A stretch of 64,000 nucleotides of DNA from Mesorhizobium sp. GTDB lineage: Bacteria; Pseudomonadota; Alphaproteobacteria; Rhizobiales; Rhizobiaceae. The translations under genes and the position numbers were made by a program. Numbering within the stretch: position 1 is the stretch's first letter; each line of letters opens with the position of its first letter. Below, piece after piece: positions 56,590-64,000 of this stretch. The stretch lies in the NCBI GenBank assembly GCA_004017275.1, contig SAKE01000001.1, forward strand, positions 1 through 64,000, given 5' to 3'. Under the pieces are notes generated by a model, which saw only the letters and a list, made by a program, of their open reading frames with translations, was not told the origin of the DNA and did not search any database.

Positions 56590-57717
56590 ATGGGCGAGCG
56601 AATTGACAACGGCCAAGAAGCTGATGCGCCGAAGGCGAAAGGCATGGCCATTCTTCGCAAGATCATCCATGTCGATATGGATGCCTTCTTCGCCTCGGTC
56701 GAGCAGCGCGACAAACCGGACCTGCGTGGCAAGCCTGTGGCGGTTGGTGGCTCGGCGGCGCGGGGGGGCGTGGCCGCCGCCAGCTATGAGGCCAGAAAGT
56801 TCGGGGTGCGATCGGCCATGCCCTCGATCACCGCGAAGCGCAAATGTCCCGAACTGATCTTCGTGCCGCCGCGGTTTGACGCCTACCGGGCCGTCTCACA
56901 GCAGATACACGCGATCTTCGCCGAGCACACGCCACTGATCGAGCCGCTTTCGCTCGACGAAGCCTATCTGGACGTCACCGACAATCTTCAGGGCATCCCG
57001 GTCGCCACGACGATCGCGGAGATGATCCGCACGAAGATCAAGTCCGAGACCGGTCTGACAGCGTCAGCCGGCGTCAGCTACAACAAGTTCCTGGCCAAGC
57101 TCGCCTCTGGCCAGAACAAGCCAGATGGGCTGTTCGTCATCACTCCGAAAATGGGGCCGGCTTTTGTCGAGGCATTGCCCGTGCGGAAGTTTCATGGCGT
57201 TGGCCCGGCGACCGCCGACAAGATGGCCCGGCTCGGCATCGAGACAGGCGCTGACCTGCGTGCGCAGAGCCTGGTGTTCCTGGAGGAGAAGTTCGGGAAG
57301 GCAGGCCCGTACTATTACTGGATAGCCCGCGGCATCGACGAGCGTCCGGTGCGGGCCGATCGCGAGCGCAAGTCGGTGGGGGCCGAGGACACCTTCGTGA
57401 ACGATTTGTTTGACCTCGAAAGTGCTCGCAGGGAACTGGCGCCATTGGTCCGAAAGGTCTGGCGCTATTGTGCGGAGCGATCGATCCATGGCCGGACCGT
57501 GACGCTCAAGGTGAAGTTCGCCGACTTTCAGCAGATCACACGCAGCCGAACGATCGGTGGCGTCATCGAGACGGAGACGGACCTGGCGACCGTCAGCGGC
57601 ACACTCCTCGAACAGGTGTTTCCCGTCACCAAGGGGATACGCCTGCTTGGGGTGACGCTTTCGAACTTGAGCGGAACGCGAGCAGAGGCAGACGGCCAGA
57701 TGTCGCTGACCATCTAG
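56590..57717 (+). CDS. dinB: DNA polymerase IV (Y family)
   Basis: 375 residues from ATG 56590, preceded by GGAAAGGG; the long upstream in-frame extension runs through the imuA gene and is not used. Y-family motifs are intact: IIHVDMDAFFASVEQRDKPD at the N-terminus with the first catalytic aspartate, PLSLDEAYLDVTD with the catalytic Asp-Glu pair, and SVGAEDTFVNDLFD in the little-finger region. It performs translesion synthesis and is divergent from imuA with a LexA box between, consistent with SOS control. Unlike the imu genes it looks functional. Confidence 0.93.
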   Translation: MGERIDNGQEADAPKAKGMAILRKIIHVDMDAFFASVEQRDKPDLRGKPVAVGGSAARGGVAAASYEARKFGVRSAMPSITAKRKCPELIFVPPRFDAYRAVSQQIHAIFAEHTPLIEPLSLDEAYLDVTDNLQGIPVATTIAEMIRTKIKSETGLTASAGVSYNKFLAKLASGQNKPDGLFVITPKMGPAFVEALPVRKFHGVGPATADKMARLGIETGADLRAQSLVFLEEKFGKAGPYYYWIARGIDERPVRADRERKSVGAEDTFVNDLFDLESARRELAPLVRKVWRYCAERSIHGRTVTLKVKFADFQQITRSRTIGGVIETETDLATVSGTLLEQVFPVTKGIRLLGVTLSNLSGTRAEADGQMSLTI

Positions 57718-57729
57718 GACTGGCTGCTG

Positions 57730-59670
57730 TTACCGGACTGCTTTTCGGATCCGCTCGGTCAGGGTTTGTTCGACGTCGAAATAGCCTTCCCACGCGTCGT
57801 CGGACTGCCGAGCTCGCGCAGCGGACGCGTAGACGTCAAAGGCGCTGGCGCTTTTGAAGGCCGGCAATTCATCCCAGGTGACGGGTACGGCACAGGACGC
57901 TCCAGACCGGGCTCGGGTCGACCAGGGACATATTGCCGTGGCACCCTGGCCATTGCGCAGATAATCGAGGAACATACGGCCCTTGCGCCTCGCCTTGCTC
58001 ATGTTCGCGACGAAGCGGGCCGGATCCGTGCGGGCCAGCAATTCGGCGAAGTCCTGGCAGAAGCTCTTGACCTCTTCCCAGTCGGCTTCGGGAACGAGTG
58101 GAACGACCACGTGAACGCCTTTGCCTCCGGACAGCAGCGGCCAGGATTGAAGGCCGAGCGCTTCCAGAACGCCCCGGATGTCGAGGGCTGCCTGCTTGAC
58201 GTCGTTGAAACCAAGGCCCTCGTCGGGATCGATATCGAAGATCATGCGATGCGGCAGTTTCGGCTGCTGGCGCAGGCTGCCCCACACGTGGAATTCCAGC
58301 ACGTTCATTTGGACGCCGGCGATCAGCCCCGCCAGATCGTCGACCCAAAGGATGCGTCTTTCCTTGCCGGACATCTTCTCCAAATGGCCGTCGTGGATGG
58401 CCTTGGGCATGCCTGGCAGCTTGTGCTTCTGAAAAAAGGTCTGCCGCAGATCGCCATCAGTGTCGCGCACCAGTGACAGCGGCCGATCCTGGATATGCGG
58501 CAACATCTTCTCAACGACCGCGGCGTAGTAGGCGGCGAGCGTAGCCTTTGTAACCTTGGTGCCGGGATACCTAACCTTGTCCGGATGCGTCAGCTTGACG
58601 CCGACCGCGACGGCGACCTCCTTGCCGATCGCCGGATCGAGATTGGCGGCGCCAGGCGTCGCCGGTGTCTTCGGCATTTCCATCGCCACCTGATCGGCTC
58701 GCTTGTCTTCGCGCATGCCCTGAAAGCTTGGATGTCGCAGGCTGCCATCTGGTGTGACCTCCGAATACGCAACCTCGGCAACAAGCTCGGGCTTGACCCA
58801 TCTGGCTCGGCGCGCGATGTCCCGCGGTACGGAGGCGAAGGCCGGCTTATCGAGGCGACGCTTCTCAAGTTGCTCGAGGATGTTCTTGCGCATCGGCTGG
58901 GTGAAGCCAGTGCCGACGCGGCCACGATAGATCAGCTTGCCGTTCTCATAGGTACCCAAGATCAGCGATGCCATGCCGCGTCCGGTGTCGCTTGGGCGGT
59001 AACCGCCGACCACGAACTCCTGTCGTCTTGTGCACTTGATCTTGAGCCAGGTGGGGGCGCGGTCGCCGACATACCGGCTGTCCGCGCGCTTGGCGATGAC
59101 ACCTTCGTGGCCGCCGGCGCACATGGTGTCGAAGACTTTCTTCCCATTGTCGGCGATATGACTGGAGAATTGCAGGCTGTCGCCGGGCTCCCGCTTGCCC
59201 AGAAGGACCTCAAGTCTTTCCTTGCGGTCGAGGAGTGGACGGTTCGACAGATCGTCGCCGTTCAATTCGAGCAGATCGAAGGCATAGAACTTGAGCGGCA
59301 TGCCCGCGGCGATGCCGGTTTTCAGCATGGAGAAATTGCTGCGACCCTGGCTGTCGATGGCCACGATCTCGCCATCGATAAGCGCGGAGCCCTTGGTCAG
59401 CGACCTCAGCGGCGGCACGATCACCTTGAACTGGCGGGTCCAGTCGTGGCCGTTGCGGGTATAGACCACGACCTCCGAGCCGGAGATCGCGGCCTGCGCG
59501 CGATAGCCATCGAACTTCATTTCGAAGAGCCAGTCGGCGCCCACCGGTATGTCGTCTGTCAGCGTGCAGAGCTGGAATGGGCGAAACTTGGGAAGCGCGT
59601 ATGGAGGGATAGATTCCGAGTCCTTGCGCCGTGCGCGCTTCTTGCTGAGAGCGGCCTCTACGGCCGACAT
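57730..59670 (-). CDS. ligD: LigD-type ATP-dependent DNA ligase/polymerase (LIG-POL, no PE domain)
   Basis: 646 residues with the ligase domain first: the nucleotidyl lysine Lys52 in FEMKFDGYRAQ, then LIDGEIVAIDSQGRSNF and EGVIAKRADSRYVGDRAPTW. From about residue 350 an archaeo-eukaryotic primase-like polymerase follows, with HRMIFDIDPDEGLGFNDVKQ and PLLSGGKGVHVVVPLVPEAD. The N-terminal 3'-phosphoesterase domain of three-domain LigD is absent. LigD joins ends with Ku in bacterial NHEJ; no ku gene is in the window, so a distant Ku must be used. It faces dinB convergently across a 12-base gap. Confidence 0.9.
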   Translation of the reverse strand: MSAVEAALSKKRARRKDSESIPPYALPKFRPFQLCTLTDDIPVGADWLFEMKFDGYRAQAAISGSEVVVYTRNGHDWTRQFKVIVPPLRSLTKGSALIDGEIVAIDSQGRSNFSMLKTGIAAGMPLKFYAFDLLELNGDDLSNRPLLDRKERLEVLLGKREPGDSLQFSSHIADNGKKVFDTMCAGGHEGVIAKRADSRYVGDRAPTWLKIKCTRRQEFVVGGYRPSDTGRGMASLILGTYENGKLIYRGRVGTGFTQPMRKNILEQLEKRRLDKPAFASVPRDIARRARWVKPELVAEVAYSEVTPDGSLRHPSFQGMREDKRADQVAMEMPKTPATPGAANLDPAIGKEVAVAVGVKLTHPDKVRYPGTKVTKATLAAYYAAVVEKMLPHIQDRPLSLVRDTDGDLRQTFFQKHKLPGMPKAIHDGHLEKMSGKERRILWVDDLAGLIAGVQMNVLEFHVWGSLRQQPKLPHRMIFDIDPDEGLGFNDVKQAALDIRGVLEALGLQSWPLLSGGKGVHVVVPLVPEADWEEVKSFCQDFAELLARTDPARFVANMSKARRKGRMFLDYLRNGQGATAICPWSTRARSGASCAVPVTWDELPAFKSASAFDVYASAARARQSDDAWEGYFDVEQTLTERIRKAVR

Positions 59671-59801
59671 AGGGAACTCGCATACATTGTGCGATTCAAT
59701 ACTCTGACCTGAGATTCAGTTCCACTCCGCGCGTCTATCGATTGAACCGGAAGAGCCCGACCGCGTTGTTGGGAACTGCACGCAACCCCTTGGAGGAAGA
59801 A

Positions 59802-59984
59802 ATGGCCACTACTCAAACAACTCGCGGACGTAGCCAGGACCGCGCGAAAGTCGCTGGTGGGCAGGATCATGAGGTGAAATACGAGGCGGGCAAGACTGGG
59901 GCCACCAAGGCTGGTGTCAAGTCGGCTGTGAAATCGGTCGGCAACAGTCGCAAGAAGGTCGAGGAAAAACTGGGCAAGAAGTGA
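59802..59984 (+). CDS. Small basic protein, DUF3606-like
   Basis: 60 residues from ATG 59802 with TTGGAGGAAG upstream, a very strong ribosome site. The sequence RGRSQDRAKVAGGQDHEVKY followed by KSAVKSVGNSRKKVEEKLGK resembles DUF3606 small proteins common in rhizobia, lysine-rich with an internal helix pair. Function unknown; the basic charge is compatible with nucleic-acid binding. It is divergent from ligD and 19 bases upstream of the exonuclease III gene. Confidence 0.75.
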   Translation: MATTQTTRGRSQDRAKVAGGQDHEVKYEAGKTGATKAGVKSAVKSVGNSRKKVEEKLGKK

Positions 59985-60003
59985 GCCTCGGCCGCGAGGA
60001 CAG

Positions 60004-60780
60004 ATGGTCCGCATCGCCACCTTCAATGTGAACGGCGTCAATGGCCGGCTGCCCGTGCTCCTCAAATGGCTCAGGGCAAGGGACTACGACATCGTCTGCC
60101 TGCAGGAACTGAAAACGTCGGACGAGAAGTTTCCAGCCGACGCGATCCGCGAGGCGGGATACGGCGCGGTCTGGCATGGCCAGAAATCCTACAATGGAGT
60201 GGCCATTCTATCTCGGGGAATGGACCCGGTGGAACGCCGGCGCGGTCTGCCGGGCGATCCTGATGATACGCACAGCCGCTACATCGAGGCCGACGTGGAC
60301 GGGCTTGTTGTCGGCTGCCTTTACCTGCCGAATGGGAATCCAGCGCCTGGTCCCAAGTTCGACTATAAGCTACGCTGGTTCGACCGTCTGATCAGCCACG
60401 GCCAAGTCCTGCTCAAAGAGGGAGCACCAACTGTGCTGTGCGGAGACTACAATGTCGTTCCAACCCCAATTGACGCTGTGGTGCCGCGACGATGGCTAGG
60501 CGATGCGGTTTACTTCCCCGAGAGCCGGCGAGCCTATGCCGAGATGCTTGAGAATGGGTGGATCGATGCGGTTCGACGCATTCATCCGGAGAAGGGCGTC
60601 TACACCTACTGGAATTTCTCCTACGGCGGTGGCTACGATAGGAGCTCTGGCTTCCGAATGGACCATCTGCTCATTAATCCCTCAGTTTCCGACAGGCTCC
60701 GCAACTCCGGTGTGGATGTCGAGTTGCGTGGTGAGGAAAAGCCGAGTGACCATGCGCCGGCTTGGATCGAACTTATCTAG
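60004..60780 (+). CDS. xthA: Exodeoxyribonuclease III / AP endonuclease (XthA family)
   Basis: 258 residues. The exonuclease-endonuclease-phosphatase fold is intact: RIATFNVNGVNGRLPVLLKW, CLQELKTSDEKFP with the catalytic glutamate, VLCGDYNVVPTPID, and KPSDHAPAWIEL with the Asp-His pair. It cleaves at abasic sites and resects 3' ends. With ligD and dinB it forms a DNA-repair cluster on the accessory element. GCGAGGACAG upstream serves as ribosome site. It follows the DUF3606 gene closely and is probably co-transcribed. Confidence 0.92.
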   Translation: MVRIATFNVNGVNGRLPVLLKWLRARDYDIVCLQELKTSDEKFPADAIREAGYGAVWHGQKSYNGVAILSRGMDPVERRRGLPGDPDDTHSRYIEADVDGLVVGCLYLPNGNPAPGPKFDYKLRWFDRLISHGQVLLKEGAPTVLCGDYNVVPTPIDAVVPRRWLGDAVYFPESRRAYAEMLENGWIDAVRRIHPEKGVYTYWNFSYGGGYDRSSGFRMDHLLINPSVSDRLRNSGVDVELRGEEKPSDHAPAWIELI

Positions 60781-60897
60781 CCCACGAGGCTGCGCGGGGT
60801 GCAAATAGCGCATTCCAGGCACCCCGAAGCTAACACCGGCTGAACTCATTAGTTGTTGTATGCTTGCACACGCCCAGGCAGGCATGAGGCCGCTTCA

Positions 60898-61347
60898 TTG
60901 ACAACGAGCGAAAGTAAAGAACTCCATTTCGACGATGTGGATAACAGACTCTACGGTAAGCTGCATGCTGCACGCCACGACTTGGCTGCTGCTCACAGCT
61001 ACGGGCTGTTTATCTTAAAGAAGGGGTGGAATGGTCACCCGTATGGGCGCGCGTTCGGAGGGAGCAGGGGGTGGCCACAATTTCCCAAGGAGCTTCTGGA
61101 TACCTACGACACAGCAGAAGCTGCGCTGCACATGAATGTCATTCGCCTGCGTCACCAAGTTTACGCTCATTCTGACTCCCAGAGCTACTATGTTCGACCC
61201 TGGCGATCCGACTACCATAGCGATATCGAGCAGGTGCCGATCTTGGAGTTCGATGCGGCGAGTACCCAAACGCTGGTTACGATGTCCCAGAAGATGATGG
61301 CGGCCATTGGCACGGCGATGCATCAGATAAAGGCTCGGTATCCTTAG
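60898..61347 (+). CDS. HEPN-like hypothetical protein
   Basis: About 149 residues from TTG 60898 (GAGG 10 bases upstream); a TTG at 60853 extends it by 15 residues. The residues MNVIRLRHQVYAHSDSQSY contain an R-x5-H arrangement, as in HEPN ribonuclease motifs of AbiU2-type proteins, flanked by hydrophobic helices. HEPN proteins are typical RNA-cutting toxins in defence and toxin-antitoxin loci. No nucleotidyltransferase antitoxin is adjacent. It lies 158 bases upstream of the ATPase/HNH operon, and may be a neighbour in the same defence region or an independent gene. The family call rests on one motif. Confidence 0.5.
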   Translation: MTTSESKELHFDDVDNRLYGKLHAARHDLAAAHSYGLFILKKGWNGHPYGRAFGGSRGWPQFPKELLDTYDTAEAALHMNVIRLRHQVYAHSDSQSYYVRPWRSDYHSDIEQVPILEFDAASTQTLVTMSQKMMAAIGTAMHQIKARYP

Positions 61348-61505
61348 ATCGGTCACTGCGATGCAACCCCACGTCCGACATCCTTGCTGTCGACCCCAGT
61401 TGTAATCCTGCACCGATCCATCTGATTCGCGGCTCATTTCGCCTGTCGCCTTCCATGGCGAGATACTGGTATAGAATTTCTATTCGCGGGTTGGGGGGAG
61501 GGAGC

Positions 61506-62612
61506 GTGTTCTTTACAGTATTGCCTGTCGGCGGGCGGCCGCCGAGCAAGGCTCGATCGCGAGCATTTCTAATCAGCGACAACTGGGACGATTGGTTCGC
61601 ATTCTCGACCATGTATTTCCTGACCTACATCGATGCCGATGGTGAGAGTCGGGACATCGGGTCCGTGAAAATCGGCCAAGTCGGGATGGAGAAACCTCAG
61701 CGGCGTCCCGACATTCCAGAGCGCTTCGAGGCCTTGGAGGAGCAATTTTTCTCTTTGGGCCAGGACGATACCTATTATGCCGCGCTGAACGAAATCGGGC
61801 CCGAGCTACGCGACCGAATCCTCGAAGGCCTCAGGGACCTCGCTTTCGATTCGGATCTTTTTGAGCGCGCGCTGCAGGAGCGTGTCACGGGACTATCGCT
61901 GCTTCGTTCCGTGTCGACGCAGGCGGTGCGTGGGCAGTACCGCCGCATGGCACGTGGTGGGGCTCGCGTCACACCCTTCGAATTCTCATACAGGATGCCT
62001 CGCGATCGCAGGTCGATTACGCAGCGGGTGGAATTGACGTTTGGGGTGTTTCCCGAAGTTCAGCCACCGACCAACATCCATGTCATCACGGGGCGGAACG
62101 GTGTGGGCAAGACCTACCTGCTAAACTCGATGACAGAAGCGTTCTTGGATGACAACGATCGCGCAAAGGGGCGCTTCGTCGTCAGTCACGACGACGAAGA
62201 CGCCGGCTCATTTACAGGGCTCGTGTCGGTCAGCTTCAGCGCGTTTGACGATTTCACTCCAATCAGCGTTCCGAGGGACAAGTCCTCTGGTCCGCAATAC
62301 TCAACCCACTCCCCTGTCGTGTTGCAGGAGGTGCCAATGAGTTGCGTCTGGAAGATTCGACGCAACGGACGCACTGTCGTCGCCGAACGTCCAGAAATTG
62401 AGACCTTTGGTGAGAACGTGGAAATTCTGACCCGCGAGGTCTTCGGCTTGGAGGTAACAGGGTCCGGCTTCCATAGGATGCTGCGAGATCAGGTGGCGGC
62501 GGGTGGCGACTTCGATGAGATCGTCGAACACTTCGTCGGTCAACTTGGCCTCGAAGGCCAGGCGATCGTTCGAGGCCTTATCGCTGCACGCGACGCGAAT
62601 GGCGATGACTGA
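61506..62612 (+). CDS. AAA/ABC-type ATPase of a Septu-like system, apparent internal deletion
   Basis: 368 residues from GTG 61506, which has a strong GGGGGGAGGG site; an in-frame ATG at 61455 lacks one. The middle contains PPTNIHVITGRNGVGKTYLL with Walker A (62091-62114), then VSVSFSAFDDF. Only about 60 residues later comes THSPVVLQEVPMSCVWKIRR (from 62304), a H-loop/switch region that in such ATPases follows the ABC signature and Walker B DEPE. Neither is present, so roughly 100 or more residues appear to be lost at about 62300, in frame. The C-terminus EIETFGENVEILTREVFGLE is normal. It is coupled (TGATG) to an HNH gene, as PtuA with PtuB. Confidence 0.75.
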   Translation: MFFTVLPVGGRPPSKARSRAFLISDNWDDWFAFSTMYFLTYIDADGESRDIGSVKIGQVGMEKPQRRPDIPERFEALEEQFFSLGQDDTYYAALNEIGPELRDRILEGLRDLAFDSDLFERALQERVTGLSLLRSVSTQAVRGQYRRMARGGARVTPFEFSYRMPRDRRSITQRVELTFGVFPEVQPPTNIHVITGRNGVGKTYLLNSMTEAFLDDNDRAKGRFVVSHDDEDAGSFTGLVSVSFSAFDDFTPISVPRDKSSGPQYSTHSPVVLQEVPMSCVWKIRRNGRTVVAERPEIETFGENVEILTREVFGLEVTGSGFHRMLRDQVAAGGDFDEIVEHFVGQLGLEGQAIVRGLIAARDANGDD

Positions 62613-63463
62613 TGTGGAAATTGCCAAAGCCCGAACAAACGGCCGAAGATGTGTTCACCACGACGATCAGCAAGGTGGCAAATGAGGACCTCAAACAGCG
62701 CCTTGTGAGCGTAACCGCTGCAATCGTTGGCGCCTCGATCGAGTTCGATGACGCGGCCTCCAACAATGAGATCCACACCATTGCACCGAGTGCGAACATC
62801 GACGGTATTGTAACAGTCAAGGAAATGTCGAGGGTCTACACTGGCAGATTGGCCGCGAAGGGGGCCCCTGGCCGGACCGTCTATGATGAACTAATGGCCG
62901 CTCCGAAGCACGGCCGATGCCCGCTCTGTGGCCAACACGTGGTCTCAACCCTCGATCACTATTTACCGAAAACTCAGTTTCCTGCGCTCGCGGTAGCCCC
63001 GTGGAACCTGATTCCGGCCTGTCATGACTGTAACAAGGCCAAGTCGGATGTCCGGCCATTGACGGCGAGCGAAGAGACTATCCATCCCTACTATGACGAT
63101 ATCGAAGGCGAGCCCTGGCTTGTCGCTGAAGTCGTCGAAGGTACGCCTGCGGCTCTGCGGTTCCTCGTTTCCCCACCAGCCGGCTGGAGCGAAATCTTGA
63201 CCTCCCGGGTCCAGCGCCAGTTTAAGATGCTCAATCTGGCGAGCCGATATGCGGCAAAGGCCGCACAGGAACTTACCGAACTAAGCGATCTGATGAACAC
63301 AAACTATGCAGATGGCGGCGCGGACGATGTGCGCTCACTTCTGCAGAGCACGGCGAACAGCTGTCGGCTGGTAAATGTGAATGGTTGGCGGACGGCCTCC
63401 TACCAGGCGTTGGCCGACAGTGACTGGTATTGCCGAGGCGGCTTCGCGGCGGGTGTAGCATGA
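62612..63463 (+). CDS. HNH endonuclease (PtuB-like)
   Basis: 283 residues. Zinc-structured HNH core: CPLCGQHVVSTLDHYLPKTQ with Cys103-Cys106 and Asp115-His116, then NLIPACHDCNKAKS with Cys137-Cys140. It starts within the stop of the ATPase gene (TGATG) and its stop overlaps the next ATG (ATGA), so the three genes are translated together. In Septu anti-phage systems an ATPase (PtuA) controls an HNH nuclease (PtuB). The catalytic residues here look intact although the ATPase appears damaged. The substrate is unknown. Confidence 0.82.
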   Translation: MWKLPKPEQTAEDVFTTTISKVANEDLKQRLVSVTAAIVGASIEFDDAASNNEIHTIAPSANIDGIVTVKEMSRVYTGRLAAKGAPGRTVYDELMAAPKHGRCPLCGQHVVSTLDHYLPKTQFPALAVAPWNLIPACHDCNKAKSDVRPLTASEETIHPYYDDIEGEPWLVAEVVEGTPAALRFLVSPPAGWSEILTSRVQRQFKMLNLASRYAAKAAQELTELSDLMNTNYADGGADDVRSLLQSTANSCRLVNVNGWRTASYQALADSDWYCRGGFAAGVA

Positions 63464-64000
63464 GGAGGATTATAAACGGGGTCGTGTACGATACCGAAAC
63501 CTCCGAGCGATTAGCCCGAGGCGACCACGGCGACGACAGGTCGGATGCCTCCTGGACGCTTTACCGGACACCAAGCGGCGTGTTCTTTGAGCTGCTGGCA
63601 GGTCATGATGGTGTGTTGGAGGGGTTCTTCCCCCTGACGGACCTGGAGGCGCGAAAGTTCCTAGAGCGCCATGCCAATGATCGGGTCGAGCAGTATTTCG
63701 GGCCCGCTCGCGAGGCGACGCGCTCGCTGTTTTCGCGCCGGACGATTATTGCGGCGGCTGACGTTCTGGAGAACCTGACGCAGGCTGAAATCAGTGCGCT
63801 GCTCACCGACTTTGGGCCCAGCGTTTACGAGAATATCGGAGGTGGTAGCGCAAAAGCACGGATGGTTGAACTGAAGCAGTTCATCGATAGAAATCCGAGA
63901 CATCCCGTTGACGATGGACTACTTGAAAACGCGCTGGTTGAACGCGCGGCTGCGCGTCTTCCCGCCGTCAAGCCAGTATATGAATGGTCGAAGCCGACCG
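63460..64000 (+). CDS. Third gene of the ATPase/HNH operon, partial
   Basis: Open from ATG 63460 to the right edge (180 codons so far), overlapping the HNH stop by four bases. It begins MRRIINGVVYDTETSERLAR, continues with GVFFELLAGHDGVLEGFFPL, and later ALLTDFGPSVYENIGGGSAK followed by ARMVELKQFIDRNPRHPVDD. The first ~90 residues look like a small beta-rich module seen at the N-terminus of several uncharacterised proteins. The later segment resembles helical adaptor domains near defence effectors. I do not recognise a full family. The C-terminal part, which would carry any effector domain, is outside the window. Confidence 0.75.
   Translation, partial: MRRIINGVVYDTETSERLARGDHGDDRSDASWTLYRTPSGVFFELLAGHDGVLEGFFPLTDLEARKFLERHANDRVEQYFGPAREATRSLFSRRTIIAAADVLENLTQAEISALLTDFGPSVYENIGGGSAKARMVELKQFIDRNPRHPVDDGLLENALVERAAARLPAVKPVYEWSKPT

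Noticed and set aside
58495..59712. 405-codon open frame on the plus strand opposite ligD
   Set aside because: It mirrors the LigD coding sequence and shows no recognisable motif.
1..64000. CRISPR array
   Set aside because: No regularly spaced short direct repeats were found, and no cas gene is present.

Overview
The window looks like an accessory region of a Rhizobiales genome, most likely Mesorhizobium or a close relative. Evidence: an Omp2/RopA-type alphaproteobacterial porin; a conjugation block (ardC, DUF2958, a ParB-like nuclease, DUF736, an RdfS-like excisionase, traF, a lytic transglycosylase and an RlxS-type relaxase with DUF3363) whose order recalls the integrative and conjugative elements that carry Mesorhizobium symbiosis islands; an imuA-imuB-dnaE2 cassette under an alphaproteobacterial LexA box; and many decayed insertion sequences. 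No rRNA, tRNA, CRISPR array or nod/nif gene was seen.

Positions 1-8.5 kb hold a partial creatinase-family hydrolase, an ectoine-degradation-like deacylase (doeB family), IS256 and IS21 remnants, and an operon of a LysR regulator with hydantoinase/oxoprolinase subunits HyuA and HyuB. Positions 8.5-12.1 kb are a nested mobile-element scar: a fragment of a peptide-binding protein gene carrying a local inversion, then an IS110 transposase remnant split by an IS66 element bounded by an exact 8-bp target duplication. Positions 12.5-18.1 kb hold a complete five-gene oligopeptide-type ABC transporter. After a serine-recombinase remnant come a prolyl oligopeptidase (ptrB-like) and an IclR regulator.

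Positions 22.9-26 kb are decay again: an amidase pseudogene, a second doeB fragment cut by an IS5 element, an IS256 transposase pseudogene and an ABC permease remnant. Positions 27-38.5 kb hold an intact M24 hydrolase, a TetR regulator with a palindromic operator, broken hyuA/hyuB paralogues and a TRAP/hyuB chimera. They are followed by an intact M20 amidohydrolase, methylaspartate ammonia-lyase and a class III CoA-transferase. The recurring theme to this point is uptake and hydrolysis of nitrogenous compounds (peptides, amides, hydantoins, possibly ectoine derivatives), with several copies lost by decay.

Positions 39-41.7 kb hold a DNA-binding, antitoxin-like gene and a porin, each preceded by a diverged copy of the same leader. 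Positions 42.3-50.3 kb are the transfer module. Positions 50.4-64 kb are cargo: an AbiV-like gene, a damaged SOS mutasome (imuA, imuB, dnaE2) divergent from dinB, a LigD-type ligase-polymerase, DUF3606, exonuclease III, a HEPN-like gene, and a translationally coupled ATPase/HNH/unknown operon running off the right edge. That operon resembles Septu-type anti-phage systems, but its ATPase appears to have lost the segment carrying the signature and Walker B motifs. It is the strongest candidate for a little-described system here.
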